Origin: Synechococcaceae cyanobacterium
Lineage (GTDB): Bacteria; Cyanobacteriota; Cyanobacteriia; PCC-6307; Cyanobiaceae
Length of the DNA: 13,666 bases
Reading direction: 5' to 3'
Assembly: GCA_947460085.1 (NCBI GenBank)
Contig: CANHGA010000029.1
Span: 1 to 13,666, forward strand
Shown: positions 7,000-13,666 of the stretch, piece by piece
Numbering within the stretch: the stretch's first letter is position 1
Layout: every line of letters starts with the position of its first letter
Program-made: the position numbers and the translations under genes
The notes under the pieces: generated by a model
What the model was told of the DNA's origin: nothing
Databases searched by the model: none
Seen by the model: the letters and a program-made list of their open reading frames with translations, nothing else

Positions 7000-9900
7000 C
7001 CAGGTCAGCAAGCCCAGAGATGACGACGCGCATCGGCTTTCTCGAGCGGCTCCATAGTCCAGAGAGGCCAATCCTGGTCTTTGACGGGGCGACGGGAACC
7101 TCGCTCCAGGAGATGGACCTCAGTGCCGACGACTTCGGCGGCGCGGCCCTGGAAGGTTGCAATGAAAACCTGGTGTTTACCCGCCCCGATGCGGTGCAGG
7201 CGGTTCATCGCCAGTTCCTAGAGGCTGGCTGCGATGTGATCGAGACCGACACCTTTGGGGCGGCCTCCATTGTGCTCGCCGAATACGACCTGGAGAGCCA
7301 AGCCTTCGCGATCAACAAGCGGGCAGCGGAACTGGCGCGGGAGGTCGCAGCGGAATTCAGCACGGCTGGAAAACCCCGCTTTGTGGCCGGGTCCATGGGC
7401 CCCACGACCAAGCTCCCCACCCTGGGCCACATCGATTTCGATGCGATGAAGGCCTCCTTCGCCGAACAGGCCGAGGGACTGATCGCCGGCGATGTCGATC
7501 TCTTCATTGTTGAAACCTGCCAGGACGTCCTCCAAATCAAGGCCGCCCTGCAGGGAATCGAAGCTGCCTTCAGCAAGACCGGCCAACGCAGGCCACTCAT
7601 GGTCAGCGTGACCATGGAAGCCACCGGCACCATGTTGGTTGGCTCGGATATTGCCGCTGTGGTCGCCATTCTGGAGCCCTTCCCCATTGATGTGCTTGGG
7701 CTGAACTGCGCCACGGGGCCCGAACAAATGAAGGAGCACGTTCGCTATCTCAGTGAGCACAGCCCTTTTGTGATCAGCTGCATTCCCAATGCGGGGCTAC
7801 CCGAAAATATTGGCGGCGTTGCCCATTACCGGCTGACACCAACGGAGATGAAGATGCAGCTGATGCATTTCATTGAAGACCTGGGGGTTCAGGTGATCGG
7901 TGGCTGCTGCGGGACGACACCCGCCCACATTGCCGCCCTCTCGGACCTCTCAAAGGAGCTGAAGCCCGCAGCCCGCCAGGTGCGCACTCCAGAGGAGCAG
8001 CTGGCCCGGCCTTTGTTGCAACTGGAGCCAGCAGCAGCTTCGATCTACGGCACCACCCCCTACCACCAGGACAACTCCTTTTTGATCATTGGGGAACGGC
8101 TGAATGCCAGTGGTTCCAAAAAAGTCCGGGAGCTGCTCAACGATGAGGATTGGGATGGCCTGGTCGCCGTAGCCAGGGGCCAGGTCAAAGAAAATGCCCA
8201 CGTCCTCGATGTCAACGTCGACTACGTCGGCCGTGATGGCGAAGCCGACATGCGAGCCCTGGTGAGCAGGCTCGTCACCAATGTGAACTTGCCCCTCATG
8301 CTCGACTCCACCGAGTGGCAAAAAATGGAGGCTGGCCTCAAGGTGGCCGGCGGAAAATGCATTCTCAATTCCACCAATTACGAAGATGGCGATGAACGCT
8401 TCTTCAAGGTTCTGGAGCTGGCCAAGGCCTACGGCGCCGGGGTGGTTGTGGGAACTATTGATGAAGAGGGAATGGCGAGAAGTGCTGAGCGCAAATTCGC
8501 TATTGCCCAAAGGGCCTATCGGGATGCGGTGGAATTTGGGATACCAGCCCACGAGATCTTTTACGACCCCCTCGCCCTACCGATCTCTACCGGCATTGAG
8601 GAAGATCGCCTCAATGCGGCGGCAACCGTAGAAGCGATCCGACGGATCCGCCAGGACCTACCAGGGGTCCATGTGGTTCTGGGGGTTAGCAATGTGAGCT
8701 TTGGCCTTTCGGCGGCCGCAAGAATTGTGCTGAATTCCGTCTTCCTCCACGACTGCTGCACAGCAGGTATGGATGCGGCGATTGTCAGCCCGGCCAAAAT
8801 TCTGCCTTTGGCCAAGATCAGTGAGGAGCATCAACAGGTCTGTCGAGATCTGATTTACGACAGGCGTCGATTTGAAGGCGATGGATCCGCCAAAGAAGGG
8901 GCTATTTGCACCTACGATCCCCTAACAGAACTCACAACCTTATTCGAAGGGGTGAGCGCCAAGGAGGCCCGGGCCTCCGGTCCTTCCCTTGCTGATTTAC
9001 CCGTTGAAGAGCGGCTGAAGCAACACATTATCGATGGCGAGCGAATCGGCCTTGAATTGGCCCTGAATGAGGCATTGGAGAATTACGGGGCCCTCCAGAT
9101 CATTAATACCTTCCTGCTTGATGGCATGAAAGTTGTTGGTGAATTGTTTGGTTCGGGGCAAATGCAACTCCCCTTTGTGCTGCAGAGCGCGGAAACCATG
9201 AAGGCGGCGGTCGCCCAACTGGAGCCGCACCTGGAGAAAATCGATGGCCAAAGTTCCAGCAAAGGCAAGTTCCTGATTGCCACAGTCAAGGGTGACGTTC
9301 ACGACATTGGCAAGAACTTGGTGGACATCATCCTCACCAACAATGGCTATGAGGTGGTCAACCTAGGCATCAAACAGAGCTGTGATGCCATCATCGAAGC
9401 CCAGCAAAAGCATCAGGCCGATTGCATTGCCATGAGTGGCTTGCTGGTGAAGTCAACGGCTTTTATGAAGGACAATCTTCAGGCTTTTAACACCGCAGGA
9501 ATCTCCGTGCCGGTCATCCTCGGCGGCGCGGCCCTCACGCCACGGTTTGTGCATGGGGATTGCCGTTCGGCCTATCAAGGCCAGGTGATCTATGGCCGTG
9601 ATGCCTTCGCGGATCTGCGCTTCATGGATGCCTTGATGGAGGCCAAGGGCACCGGCCAATGGGATAACAATCAAGGATTCCTTGGTGCCATCCCAGAAGG
9701 GTTGGGTTTAAAGCCCGAACCCTCTGAAGACAGCCCTCCATCCCCGGCAGCGGAGGATTCCCAGGCCCAAGAATCCGCCCCAGATACCGCCGGTCCAGTC
9801 GCTGAGATTGTCATCAGCGACCAGCGTTCGGAGTCGGTGGCGGAGGAGCCAGCCCTTGTCCCGCCCTTTTGGGGCAGCCAGGTGCTCAACGAAGCCGAGA

Positions 9901-10667
9901 TCGATCTGGAGGAGGTGTTCGCCTTCCTCGATCGCAATGCCCTCTTTGCCGGGCAATGGCAAATCAGGAAGGCCCAGGGCCAAAGCCGCCAGGACTACGA
10001 CGATCTCCTGATCGAGAAGGCTGAACCCGTGCTCCAGCAGTGGAAACAGCGCTGCATCGACGAAGGCCTGCTCACTCCGCGCGTGGCCTATGGCTACTTC
10101 CCCTGCGGGCGCCAGGGCAATACGGCTGTTGTCTTTGACCCAGCTAAGGCCATCCTGGGACGGTTTGAATTGCCCAGGCAACGGGCTGGCAATCGCTACT
10201 GCATCGCCGATTTCTATCGCGACTGCATTGAAGGCCCCCAAGGCGACCTGTCCCCCACGGACGTCCTGCCGATGCAGGCCGTCACCATGGGCGAGAAGGC
10301 CAGCCAGTTTGCCCAGGAGCTGTTCAAAGCAGACAAATACACCGACTACCTCTACTTCCATGGCCTGGCCGTCCAAATGGCCGAGGCCCTGGCGGAATGG
10401 GTGCATGCCCGCATCCGCCGGGAGCTTGGCTTTGCCGCCGAAGAACCGACGGCCCTCCGGGACGTGCTGGCCCAGCGCTATCGCGGTAGCCGGTACTCCT
10501 TTGGCTACCCCGCCTGTCCCAACGTGGCCGATTCCAGGCAGCAGTTGGATTGGCTGGGGGCAGGGCGGATTGGCCTCTCCATGGATGAAAGCGACCAGCT
10601 CGCCCCCGAGCAGAGCACCACTGCCCTGGTGGCCATGCACAGCAAGGCCCGCTATTTCTCGGCCTAG
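6972..10667 (+). CDS. metH: Cobalamin-dependent methionine synthase
   Basis: Full-length MetH (1231 residues), which transfers a methyl group from methyltetrahydrofolate to homocysteine through a bound cobamide. The modules are in standard order. The homocysteine domain has zinc ligands Cys246 (GLNCATGP) and Cys312/Cys313 (GGCCGTT). The folate domain starts near IGERLNASGSKK (about 373). The cap domain precedes the cobamide domain, whose DVHDIG (775-780) contains the cobalt-ligating His777. After a Pro/Glu/Ser-rich linker (about 913-962) comes the AdoMet reactivation domain, with RYSFGYPACP (from 1174). ATG codons at 6972, 6990 and 7020 are all in frame. I give 6972, which overlaps the upstream stop as TGATG, but 6990 is equally likely because of the duplication, and the conserved part begins near 7020. 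No B12 riboswitch is visible. The protein needs the product of the pathway that includes the nearby cobN. Confidence 0.96.
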   Translation: MADSGLMADSRSASPEMTTRIGFLERLHSPERPILVFDGATGTSLQEMDLSADDFGGAALEGCNENLVFTRPDAVQAVHRQFLEAGCDVIETDTFGAASIVLAEYDLESQAFAINKRAAELAREVAAEFSTAGKPRFVAGSMGPTTKLPTLGHIDFDAMKASFAEQAEGLIAGDVDLFIVETCQDVLQIKAALQGIEAAFSKTGQRRPLMVSVTMEATGTMLVGSDIAAVVAILEPFPIDVLGLNCATGPEQMKEHVRYLSEHSPFVISCIPNAGLPENIGGVAHYRLTPTEMKMQLMHFIEDLGVQVIGGCCGTTPAHIAALSDLSKELKPAARQVRTPEEQLARPLLQLEPAAASIYGTTPYHQDNSFLIIGERLNASGSKKVRELLNDEDWDGLVAVARGQVKENAHVLDVNVDYVGRDGEADMRALVSRLVTNVNLPLMLDSTEWQKMEAGLKVAGGKCILNSTNYEDGDERFFKVLELAKAYGAGVVVGTIDEEGMARSAERKFAIAQRAYRDAVEFGIPAHEIFYDPLALPISTGIEEDRLNAAATVEAIRRIRQDLPGVHVVLGVSNVSFGLSAAARIVLNSVFLHDCCTAGMDAAIVSPAKILPLAKISEEHQQVCRDLIYDRRRFEGDGSAKEGAICTYDPLTELTTLFEGVSAKEARASGPSLADLPVEERLKQHIIDGERIGLELALNEALENYGALQIINTFLLDGMKVVGELFGSGQMQLPFVLQSAETMKAAVAQLEPHLEKIDGQSSSKGKFLIATVKGDVHDIGKNLVDIILTNNGYEVVNLGIKQSCDAIIEAQQKHQADCIAMSGLLVKSTAFMKDNLQAFNTAGISVPVILGGAALTPRFVHGDCRSAYQGQVIYGRDAFADLRFMDALMEAKGTGQWDNNQGFLGAIPEGLGLKPEPSEDSPPSPAAEDSQAQESAPDTAGPVAEIVISDQRSESVAEEPALVPPFWGSQVLNEAEIDLEEVFAFLDRNALFAGQWQIRKAQGQSRQDYDDLLIEKAEPVLQQWKQRCIDEGLLTPRVAYGYFPCGRQGNTAVVFDPAKAILGRFELPRQRAGNRYCIADFYRDCIEGPQGDLSPTDVLPMQAVTMGEKASQFAQELFKADKYTDYLYFHGLAVQMAEALAEWVHARIRRELGFAAEEPTALRDVLAQRYRGSRYSFGYPACPNVADSRQQLDWLGAGRIGLSMDESDQLAPEQSTTALVAMHSKARYFSA

Positions 10668-10718
10668 AGGGCCTAGCTAGCCCACCTCCTAGCCTCAGGG
10701 CTCCCACGGAGCTCGAAC

Positions 10719-10991
10719 ATGGCCATTGCAGGACCTGGTGGCGTTGATGACGCGATCGCCTCAGGCATTGACCTTGATGGCACTCCGATCCCTGCGGAGA
10801 TGGTCGAGCTCTATGCCGAAGTGATGGAGCTGGAAAGCAAGCGGGCCAGAAGTGGTGTCAAAAAATCGATGCGCAACCGGATTGTCAAAACGGGTTCAAA
10901 GCACTTCGACCAAGCCACCCTCGACTCCCGTCTCCAGGCCGCCGGCTGGGAGGGCCTCAAGGCGAAGGAGATTGCCTTCTTCTACGAATGA
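10719..10991 (+). CDS. Small 90-residue protein, function unknown
   Basis: I cannot assign a family, though it resembles small conserved proteins of picocyanobacteria. It begins MAIAGPGGVDDAIASGIDLDG, continues with a helical Glu-rich part (about 28-40, VELYAEVMELES), then a basic stretch KRARSGVKKSMRNRIVKTG (about 41-59), and ends in an aromatic/acidic tail (IAFFYE). The basic stretch could contact nucleic acid, but that is only a guess. There is no signal peptide, membrane helix or cysteine. The ATG at 10719 has GGAG (10708-10711) seven bases upstream, a good ribosome binding site, so the start is well supported. It lies 51 bases after metH on the same strand and could be read from the metH transcript. 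It is convergent with the next small gene across 33 bases. Confidence 0.82.
   Translation: MAIAGPGGVDDAIASGIDLDGTPIPAEMVELYAEVMELESKRARSGVKKSMRNRIVKTGSKHFDQATLDSRLQAAGWEGLKAKEIAFFYE
10752..10759. repeat. HIP1 octamer (GCGATCGC)
   Basis: Second perfect GCGATCGC in the window, in the 5' part of the 90-residue-protein gene. It is consistent with a cyanobacterial host but too sparse to prove one. Confidence 0.5.
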
Positions 10992-11024
10992 TTAGGCCTA
11001 GGAGGGTTAGTCCCCAGGTCCGCC

Positions 11025-11252
11025 TCAGTCACACATCGCTTCGAGGGAGTCGATCACTTCCTGTTGGAACTCCTGAAGGTCGGATGAGTCGCTGAGGTCA
11101 ATGCCCTCTCCAGCGGCATTTTGGGTGAGTTCCTGGAAGTGGAAGGCACCCTCACCGTGGGCAAGGAATTCCATGGCGGAGGGTTCACCGCTTTCCTTGT
11201 AGGCGTCGCAGAGGGCCATAAAGGCCGCATCCTCGGTGAATTCCCAGCTCAT
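11025..11252 (-). CDS. Very acidic 75-residue protein, function unknown
   Basis: Unrecognised small protein. From the ATG at 11252 it has 75 residues, with about 18 Asp/Glu against one Lys and no Arg, so it is strongly acidic. The sequence is largely helical in character (MSWEFTEDAAFMALCDAYKE; then AMEFLAHGEGAFHFQEL; then LQEFQQEVIDSLEAM), with a GEGIDLSDSSD turn between the last two parts. It has two cysteines, one at 15 and one next to last, and no signal peptide or membrane helix. The frame extends 13 residues further to a TTG at 11291, but the extra residues (MRALQLFFSAAPF) are unlike the rest, so I prefer 11252 despite the lack of a clear Shine-Dalgarno. It is convergent with the 90-residue gene and divergent from the DUF2237 gene. 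Its acidity would suit a binding or regulatory partner, which is speculation. Confidence 0.75.
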   Translation of the reverse strand: MSWEFTEDAAFMALCDAYKESGEPSAMEFLAHGEGAFHFQELTQNAAGEGIDLSDSSDLQEFQQEVIDSLEAMCD

Positions 11253-11437
11253 GAAGGGGGCCGCGCTGAAAAACAGTTGAAGCGCTCTCAACGACCTTTA
11301 ACGCCTCCCCCCCGGATTCCGTCAACCTCTGGGTCGCACTTTGTTTGCTGGATCGGACCCAAATGGCGCCAAAATCCAGCTCAACCAGCAGCCAAACCCA
11401 TTCTCCCGACTGGGGTTCTTCTCCTATTCCCGCTTCG
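11253..11437. promoter_or_regulatory. Divergent intergenic region, probable promoters
   Basis: These 185 bases separate two divergent genes and must hold their transcription starts unless the genes begin further upstream. I see no strong -10/-35 pair. The only structures noticed are a TTGA/TCAA half-site pair flanking AGCGCTC (11277-11291), which could be an operator or chance, and a run of seven C at 11307-11313. The DUF2237 frame stays open back to 11345, so part of this region might be coding. Confidence 0.35.
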
Positions 11438-11815
11438 ATGACATCCATCAACCCTGAAACACCCCTCAACGTGCTGGGCACGGCCCTAGACATCTGCAGC
11501 TGCGAGCCGATGACCGGCTGGTTTCGAGACGGAAGCTGCCGCACCGACGCCGCCGACCAGGGCCGCCACAGCGTCTGCTGCGTGGTGAACGAGGCCTTCC
11601 TCAGCTACAGCAAGGCCCAAGGCAACGATCTGAGCACCCCCGCCCCTGGCTACGGCTTTCCCGGGCTTAAGCCTGGCGACCACTGGTGCGTCTGTGCGCC
11701 CCGTTGGCTTGAGGCCTACCAGGACGGCATGGCACCCCCCGTGCGGCTGGAGGCCACCGAATCCACCGCCCTGGAGATCATTCCCCTGGAGGTTCTGCAG
11801 CAAAACGCCGCCTAG
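11438..11815 (+). CDS. DUF2237 family protein
   Basis: A 125-residue protein matching the DUF2237 family, a small cysteine-rich bacterial family of unknown biochemical function. Family features in order: NVLGTALDICSCEPMTGWFR (11-30) with Cys20 and Cys22, DGSC (Cys34), the HSVCCVV segment (Cys47, Cys48), FLSYSKAQGNDLSTP (54-68), YGFPGLKPGDHWCVCAPRW (72-90) with Cys84 and Cys86, and a C-terminal APPVRLEATESTALEIIPLEVL. The conserved Cys and His/Asp positions could bind metal or form disulfides, but this is not established. The start at 11438 gives the usual family length; the open frame runs back to 11345, and an ATG at 11363 is another option. No clear Shine-Dalgarno is seen. Its stop lies three bases from the stop of the convergent SDR gene. 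Confidence 0.88.
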   Translation: MTSINPETPLNVLGTALDICSCEPMTGWFRDGSCRTDAADQGRHSVCCVVNEAFLSYSKAQGNDLSTPAPGYGFPGLKPGDHWCVCAPRWLEAYQDGMAPPVRLEATESTALEIIPLEVLQQNAA

Positions 11816-11818
11816 CCC

Positions 11819-12577
11819 TCACCATGGAATCGCTGAACCATCCCAGGCCCAGAAATGGCCGCTTTGGTCTTCGCCCAGGCCTTCCAACACATCCAACAGG
11901 TGGTTAGCTGACCTTGCCGGGGAAAACAATTGGCCCGGGGCTACTCCGGCCTGAAAGGGCCGGGACAGCTCCGTAGCCGTTGTGCCTGGGTGAAGCAGGC
12001 TCACGCAACCCAAGGGGAGCCGTCGCTTCCATTCGATGGCCAGGGTGCGGAGCAGCTGATTCTGGGCGGCCTTACTGGCCCGGTAGCTGTACCAGCCGCC
12101 CAGGCTGTTGTCGCCAATGCTGCCCACCCGGGCCGAGAGACTGGCGAAATGGAAGGGCTGGTCCCGCGGCAAGAGCGATTCGATGGCCTGGGCCAGCAGG
12201 ATGGGCCCGAAGGCATTCAGGCCAAAGCTCGTGGCCAGGCTGGCCTGGGTGACCTGGCTTAGGCGCTTCTCAGGTTGCAGATCAGGACCATGCAGCACCC
12301 CAGCGGTATTCATCACCACCCGCAGGGGCGGTAGGTCCCCTAGGTGCCGCTGCAGCCCTTCAAGGCTGGATGGCTTTGTGAGGTCCACTGCCACGAAGGT
12401 CGTGTCGGCCAAAGCACCGCTATCCCAGCCTGGCGGCCTTTTGCGCGAGGCCCCCAGCAAGTGCAGATCGGGGGCCCGTTCCGCCAACGCCTCGAGCAGG
12501 CCAGAGCCGATTCCGCCAGTGCCCACCACCAAGGCCGTGCCTTGCCACGTGCTCAGGCCCCGCGACTCCATGGCCAT
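11819..12577 (-). CDS. Short-chain dehydrogenase/reductase (SDR)
   Basis: A 252-residue classical SDR, an NAD(P)-dependent oxidoreductase with a Rossmann fold; substrate unknown. Cofactor and catalytic marks (numbered from the 12577 start): GTGGIGSG nucleotide loop (19-26), VDLT (65-68), NTAG (90-93), Asn121, Ser147, Tyr165-x3-Lys169 (YRASK) and the HPGTTATE segment (197-204). The full catalytic tetrad is present, so it should be active. It resembles cyanobacterial SDRs sometimes labelled CsgA or C-factor-like, but a signalling role would be over-reading. The frame stays open to 12829, overlapping gpsA on the other strand. Realistic starts are 12604, 12577 and 12571; none has a good Shine-Dalgarno, and I chose 12577. 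It is divergent from gpsA with about 65 bases between starts. Confidence 0.88.
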   Translation of the reverse strand: MAMESRGLSTWQGTALVVGTGGIGSGLLEALAERAPDLHLLGASRKRPPGWDSGALADTTFVAVDLTKPSSLEGLQRHLGDLPPLRVVMNTAGVLHGPDLQPEKRLSQVTQASLATSFGLNAFGPILLAQAIESLLPRDQPFHFASLSARVGSIGDNSLGGWYSYRASKAAQNQLLRTLAIEWKRRLPLGCVSLLHPGTTATELSRPFQAGVAPGQLFSPARSANHLLDVLEGLGEDQSGHFWAWDGSAIPW

Positions 12578-12642
12578 GGCATCAATACCGCAGGCATGGC
12601 GCATGATGGCGTGGCCAGCTGGGTGCTGCTCCTTCTGCCGCA

Positions 12643-13638
12643 ATGAGCCTTCGAATTGCCGTGTTGGGCCGGGGAGCGTGGGGCCAGACCCTGGCGGATC
12701 TGTGGACCAGCCAGGGCCACCAAATCCAGGGCTGGTCGCGGCGCGATGGAACCGATCCCCGCCCGTCCTTGGTGGGTGCTGATGTTGCGGTGGTGGCCGT
12801 TTCCCTCGCGGCAATCGAATCGCTAGCAACGGCCTTGGGCACGGATTGGCCCTCGGACCTCCCGCTGATCAGCTGCAGCAAGGGCATTGATCTCGACCAA
12901 CTAGCCACGCCTAGCCAGCTGTGGCAGCGGCGACTCGGCCCCATACCGCTCCTGGCCCTCAGTGGCCCGAATCTGGCGACGGAACTGCAGCGGGGCCTGC
13001 CCGCAGCCAGCGTGCTGGCTTGCACAGATGGCGAACTGGCTAGCCGCCTCCAAACCCAGCTGAGTGGCGAGAGCCTGCGGCTTTACACCAACCAAGACCC
13101 CATCGGCACCGAGGTCTCTGGCGCCTTGAAAAACGTGATGGCCGTAGCCGCGGGGATTGCCGATGGCCTCCAGCTCGGCGCCAATGCCAAAGCATCCCTG
13201 CTCTGCCGGGGCTTGGCCGAAATCGGAGTCGTCCTTCGCGGTTTCGGCGGACAGAGCGAAACGCTCTATGGCCTAGCCGGACTCGGGGATCTCCTCGCCA
13301 CCTCCTACAGCCCCCTGAGCCGCAATTACCGCTGCGGTCTTCTGCTAGCCGAAGGCCGGACGGAAGCAGAGGCGACGGCGGCCCTGGCCGCCACCGTGGA
13401 GGGCCCCAGAACCGCCCGGGCAGCCATGCGCCTCGCCCAGGAACAATCCTGGCACCTGCCCATCTGTGAGCAGGTTGTCTCCGTTCTCGATGGCCTCACC
13501 CAACCGGGCCAGGCTGTCAGGGTTTTGATGGAGCGAGATCTCAAACCAGAACTGCCACGCTGCCTACAACGGTGGTACAGGTCACAGCAGACATTACGAC
13601 CAATACGACCTGGACGAAGAACAATGTTTATGTTCTGA
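12643..13638 (+). CDS. gpsA: Glycerol-3-phosphate dehydrogenase [NAD(P)+], aberrant 3' end
   Basis: GpsA reduces dihydroxyacetone phosphate to sn-glycerol-3-phosphate, the backbone precursor for membrane lipids. Signatures: Rossmann loop VLGRGAWGQTLA (7-18), CSKGID (78-83), SGPNLATEL (107-115), catalytic Lys163 in SGALKNVMAVAAGIADG, GLGDLLATSYSPLSRNYRCG (213-232) with Asn228 and Arg230, and TVEGPRTA (251-258). The enzyme core is complete to about residue 303 (LMERDLKPE), near where family members normally end. The last ~28 residues, Arg-rich and ending RTMFMF, do not look like GpsA. They coincide with DNA that reads as a surface-protein motif in another frame, so the stop at 13636-13638 is probably not the original one. 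The ATG at 12643 gives the expected N-terminus. Confidence 0.93.
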   Translation: MSLRIAVLGRGAWGQTLADLWTSQGHQIQGWSRRDGTDPRPSLVGADVAVVAVSLAAIESLATALGTDWPSDLPLISCSKGIDLDQLATPSQLWQRRLGPIPLLALSGPNLATELQRGLPAASVLACTDGELASRLQTQLSGESLRLYTNQDPIGTEVSGALKNVMAVAAGIADGLQLGANAKASLLCRGLAEIGVVLRGFGGQSETLYGLAGLGDLLATSYSPLSRNYRCGLLLAEGRTEAEATAALAATVEGPRTARAAMRLAQEQSWHLPICEQVVSVLDGLTQPGQAVRVLMERDLKPELPRCLQRWYRSQQTLRPIRPGRRTMFMF

Positions 13639-13666
13639 ACGGCTACCGTTATATCAAGGACGGAGC
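13572..13666 (+). CDS. Possible 5' part of a beta-helix/surface-type protein (runs off window)
   Basis: In a frame different from gpsA, bases 13572-13666 encode a segment containing ITTNTTWTKNNVYVLNGY followed by RYIKDGA. This resembles a motif I know from N-terminal parts of beta-helix or adhesin-like extracellular proteins (I-T-x-N-T-T-W-T-x-x-N-x-Y-V-L-x-G, then a V/I-x-D-G-A-T-L-T-I turn). The frame is open from 13470 to the window end, but the only ordinary start in it is GTG 13572, with no Shine-Dalgarno. A CTG at 13560 would give a start reading (M)PTTVVQVTAD. No signal peptide is encoded, so the gene is either 5'-truncated or for a protein secreted without one, as in type I secretion. 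The bases look less GC-rich than the rest of gpsA. The identification rests on about 30 residues. Confidence 0.42.
   Translation, partial: MVQVTADITTNTTWTKNNVYVLNGYRYIKDG

Noticed and set aside
9708..10640. 310-codon open frame on the - strand opposite metH
   Set aside because: It mirrors the metH reading frame in high-GC DNA, has a Gly/Leu/Ala-rich composition without recognisable motifs, and metH beneath it is a certain gene.
10664..10692. Possible terminator after metH
   Set aside because: Only a short GGGC/GCCC pairing around CTAGCTA can form and no T-run follows, so it is too weak to call.
12578..12829. N-terminal extension of the SDR gene
   Set aside because: The added residues are Pro/Arg-rich without SDR character, and most lie antisense to the start of gpsA.

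Overview
The window is a high-GC, gene-dense stretch of chromosome that looks like a picocyanobacterium of the Synechococcus/Cyanobium group. The pointers are the gene set (HemJ-type protoporphyrinogen oxidase, a CobN of cyanobacterial form, B12-dependent MetH, several small proteins of cyanobacterial character), very short intergenic gaps, and two GCGATCGC (HIP1) octamers. The taxonomic call is an inference from content, not from a marker gene. No rRNA, tRNA, CRISPR, insertion sequence or prophage is visible, and no gap between genes exceeds 300 bases.

Layout. Bases 14-2215 hold four closely spaced + strand genes: a small exported four-cysteine protein, hemJ, a PHP-family metallophosphoesterase and a 182-residue protein of unknown function. 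They end at a strong intrinsic terminator (2278-2314) that lies inside the 3' end of the convergent gene. That gene, on the - strand (2247-6002), is cobN, the large subunit of cobaltochelatase. Divergent from it, on the + strand, are a class IV (branched-chain type) aminotransferase and metH, which overlap by one base at a TGATG and may be translationally coupled. The metH start lies in an 18-bp tandem duplication. Next come two small convergent genes of unknown function (10719-10991 + and 11025-11252 -), a DUF2237 gene (+), an SDR oxidoreductase (-) convergent with it across 3 bp, and gpsA (+), divergent from the SDR.

How the genes relate. Three genes concern tetrapyrroles or their use: HemJ oxidises protoporphyrinogen IX on the way to haem and chlorophyll, CobN inserts cobalt into the corrin ring, and MetH uses the resulting cobamide to make methionine. 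The aminotransferase adds an amino-acid step, and GpsA supplies glycerol-3-phosphate for lipids. This is mostly housekeeping metabolism, and I see no defence system, secondary-metabolite cluster or obvious new multi-gene system.

The most unusual place is the right edge. The last ~28 codons of the gpsA frame do not look like GpsA. In another frame the same DNA reads as the N-terminal motif of a beta-helix/surface-type protein (ITTNTTWTKNNVYVLNGY). This suggests either a recombination or assembly junction in the gpsA 3' end, or an unusual gene overlap.
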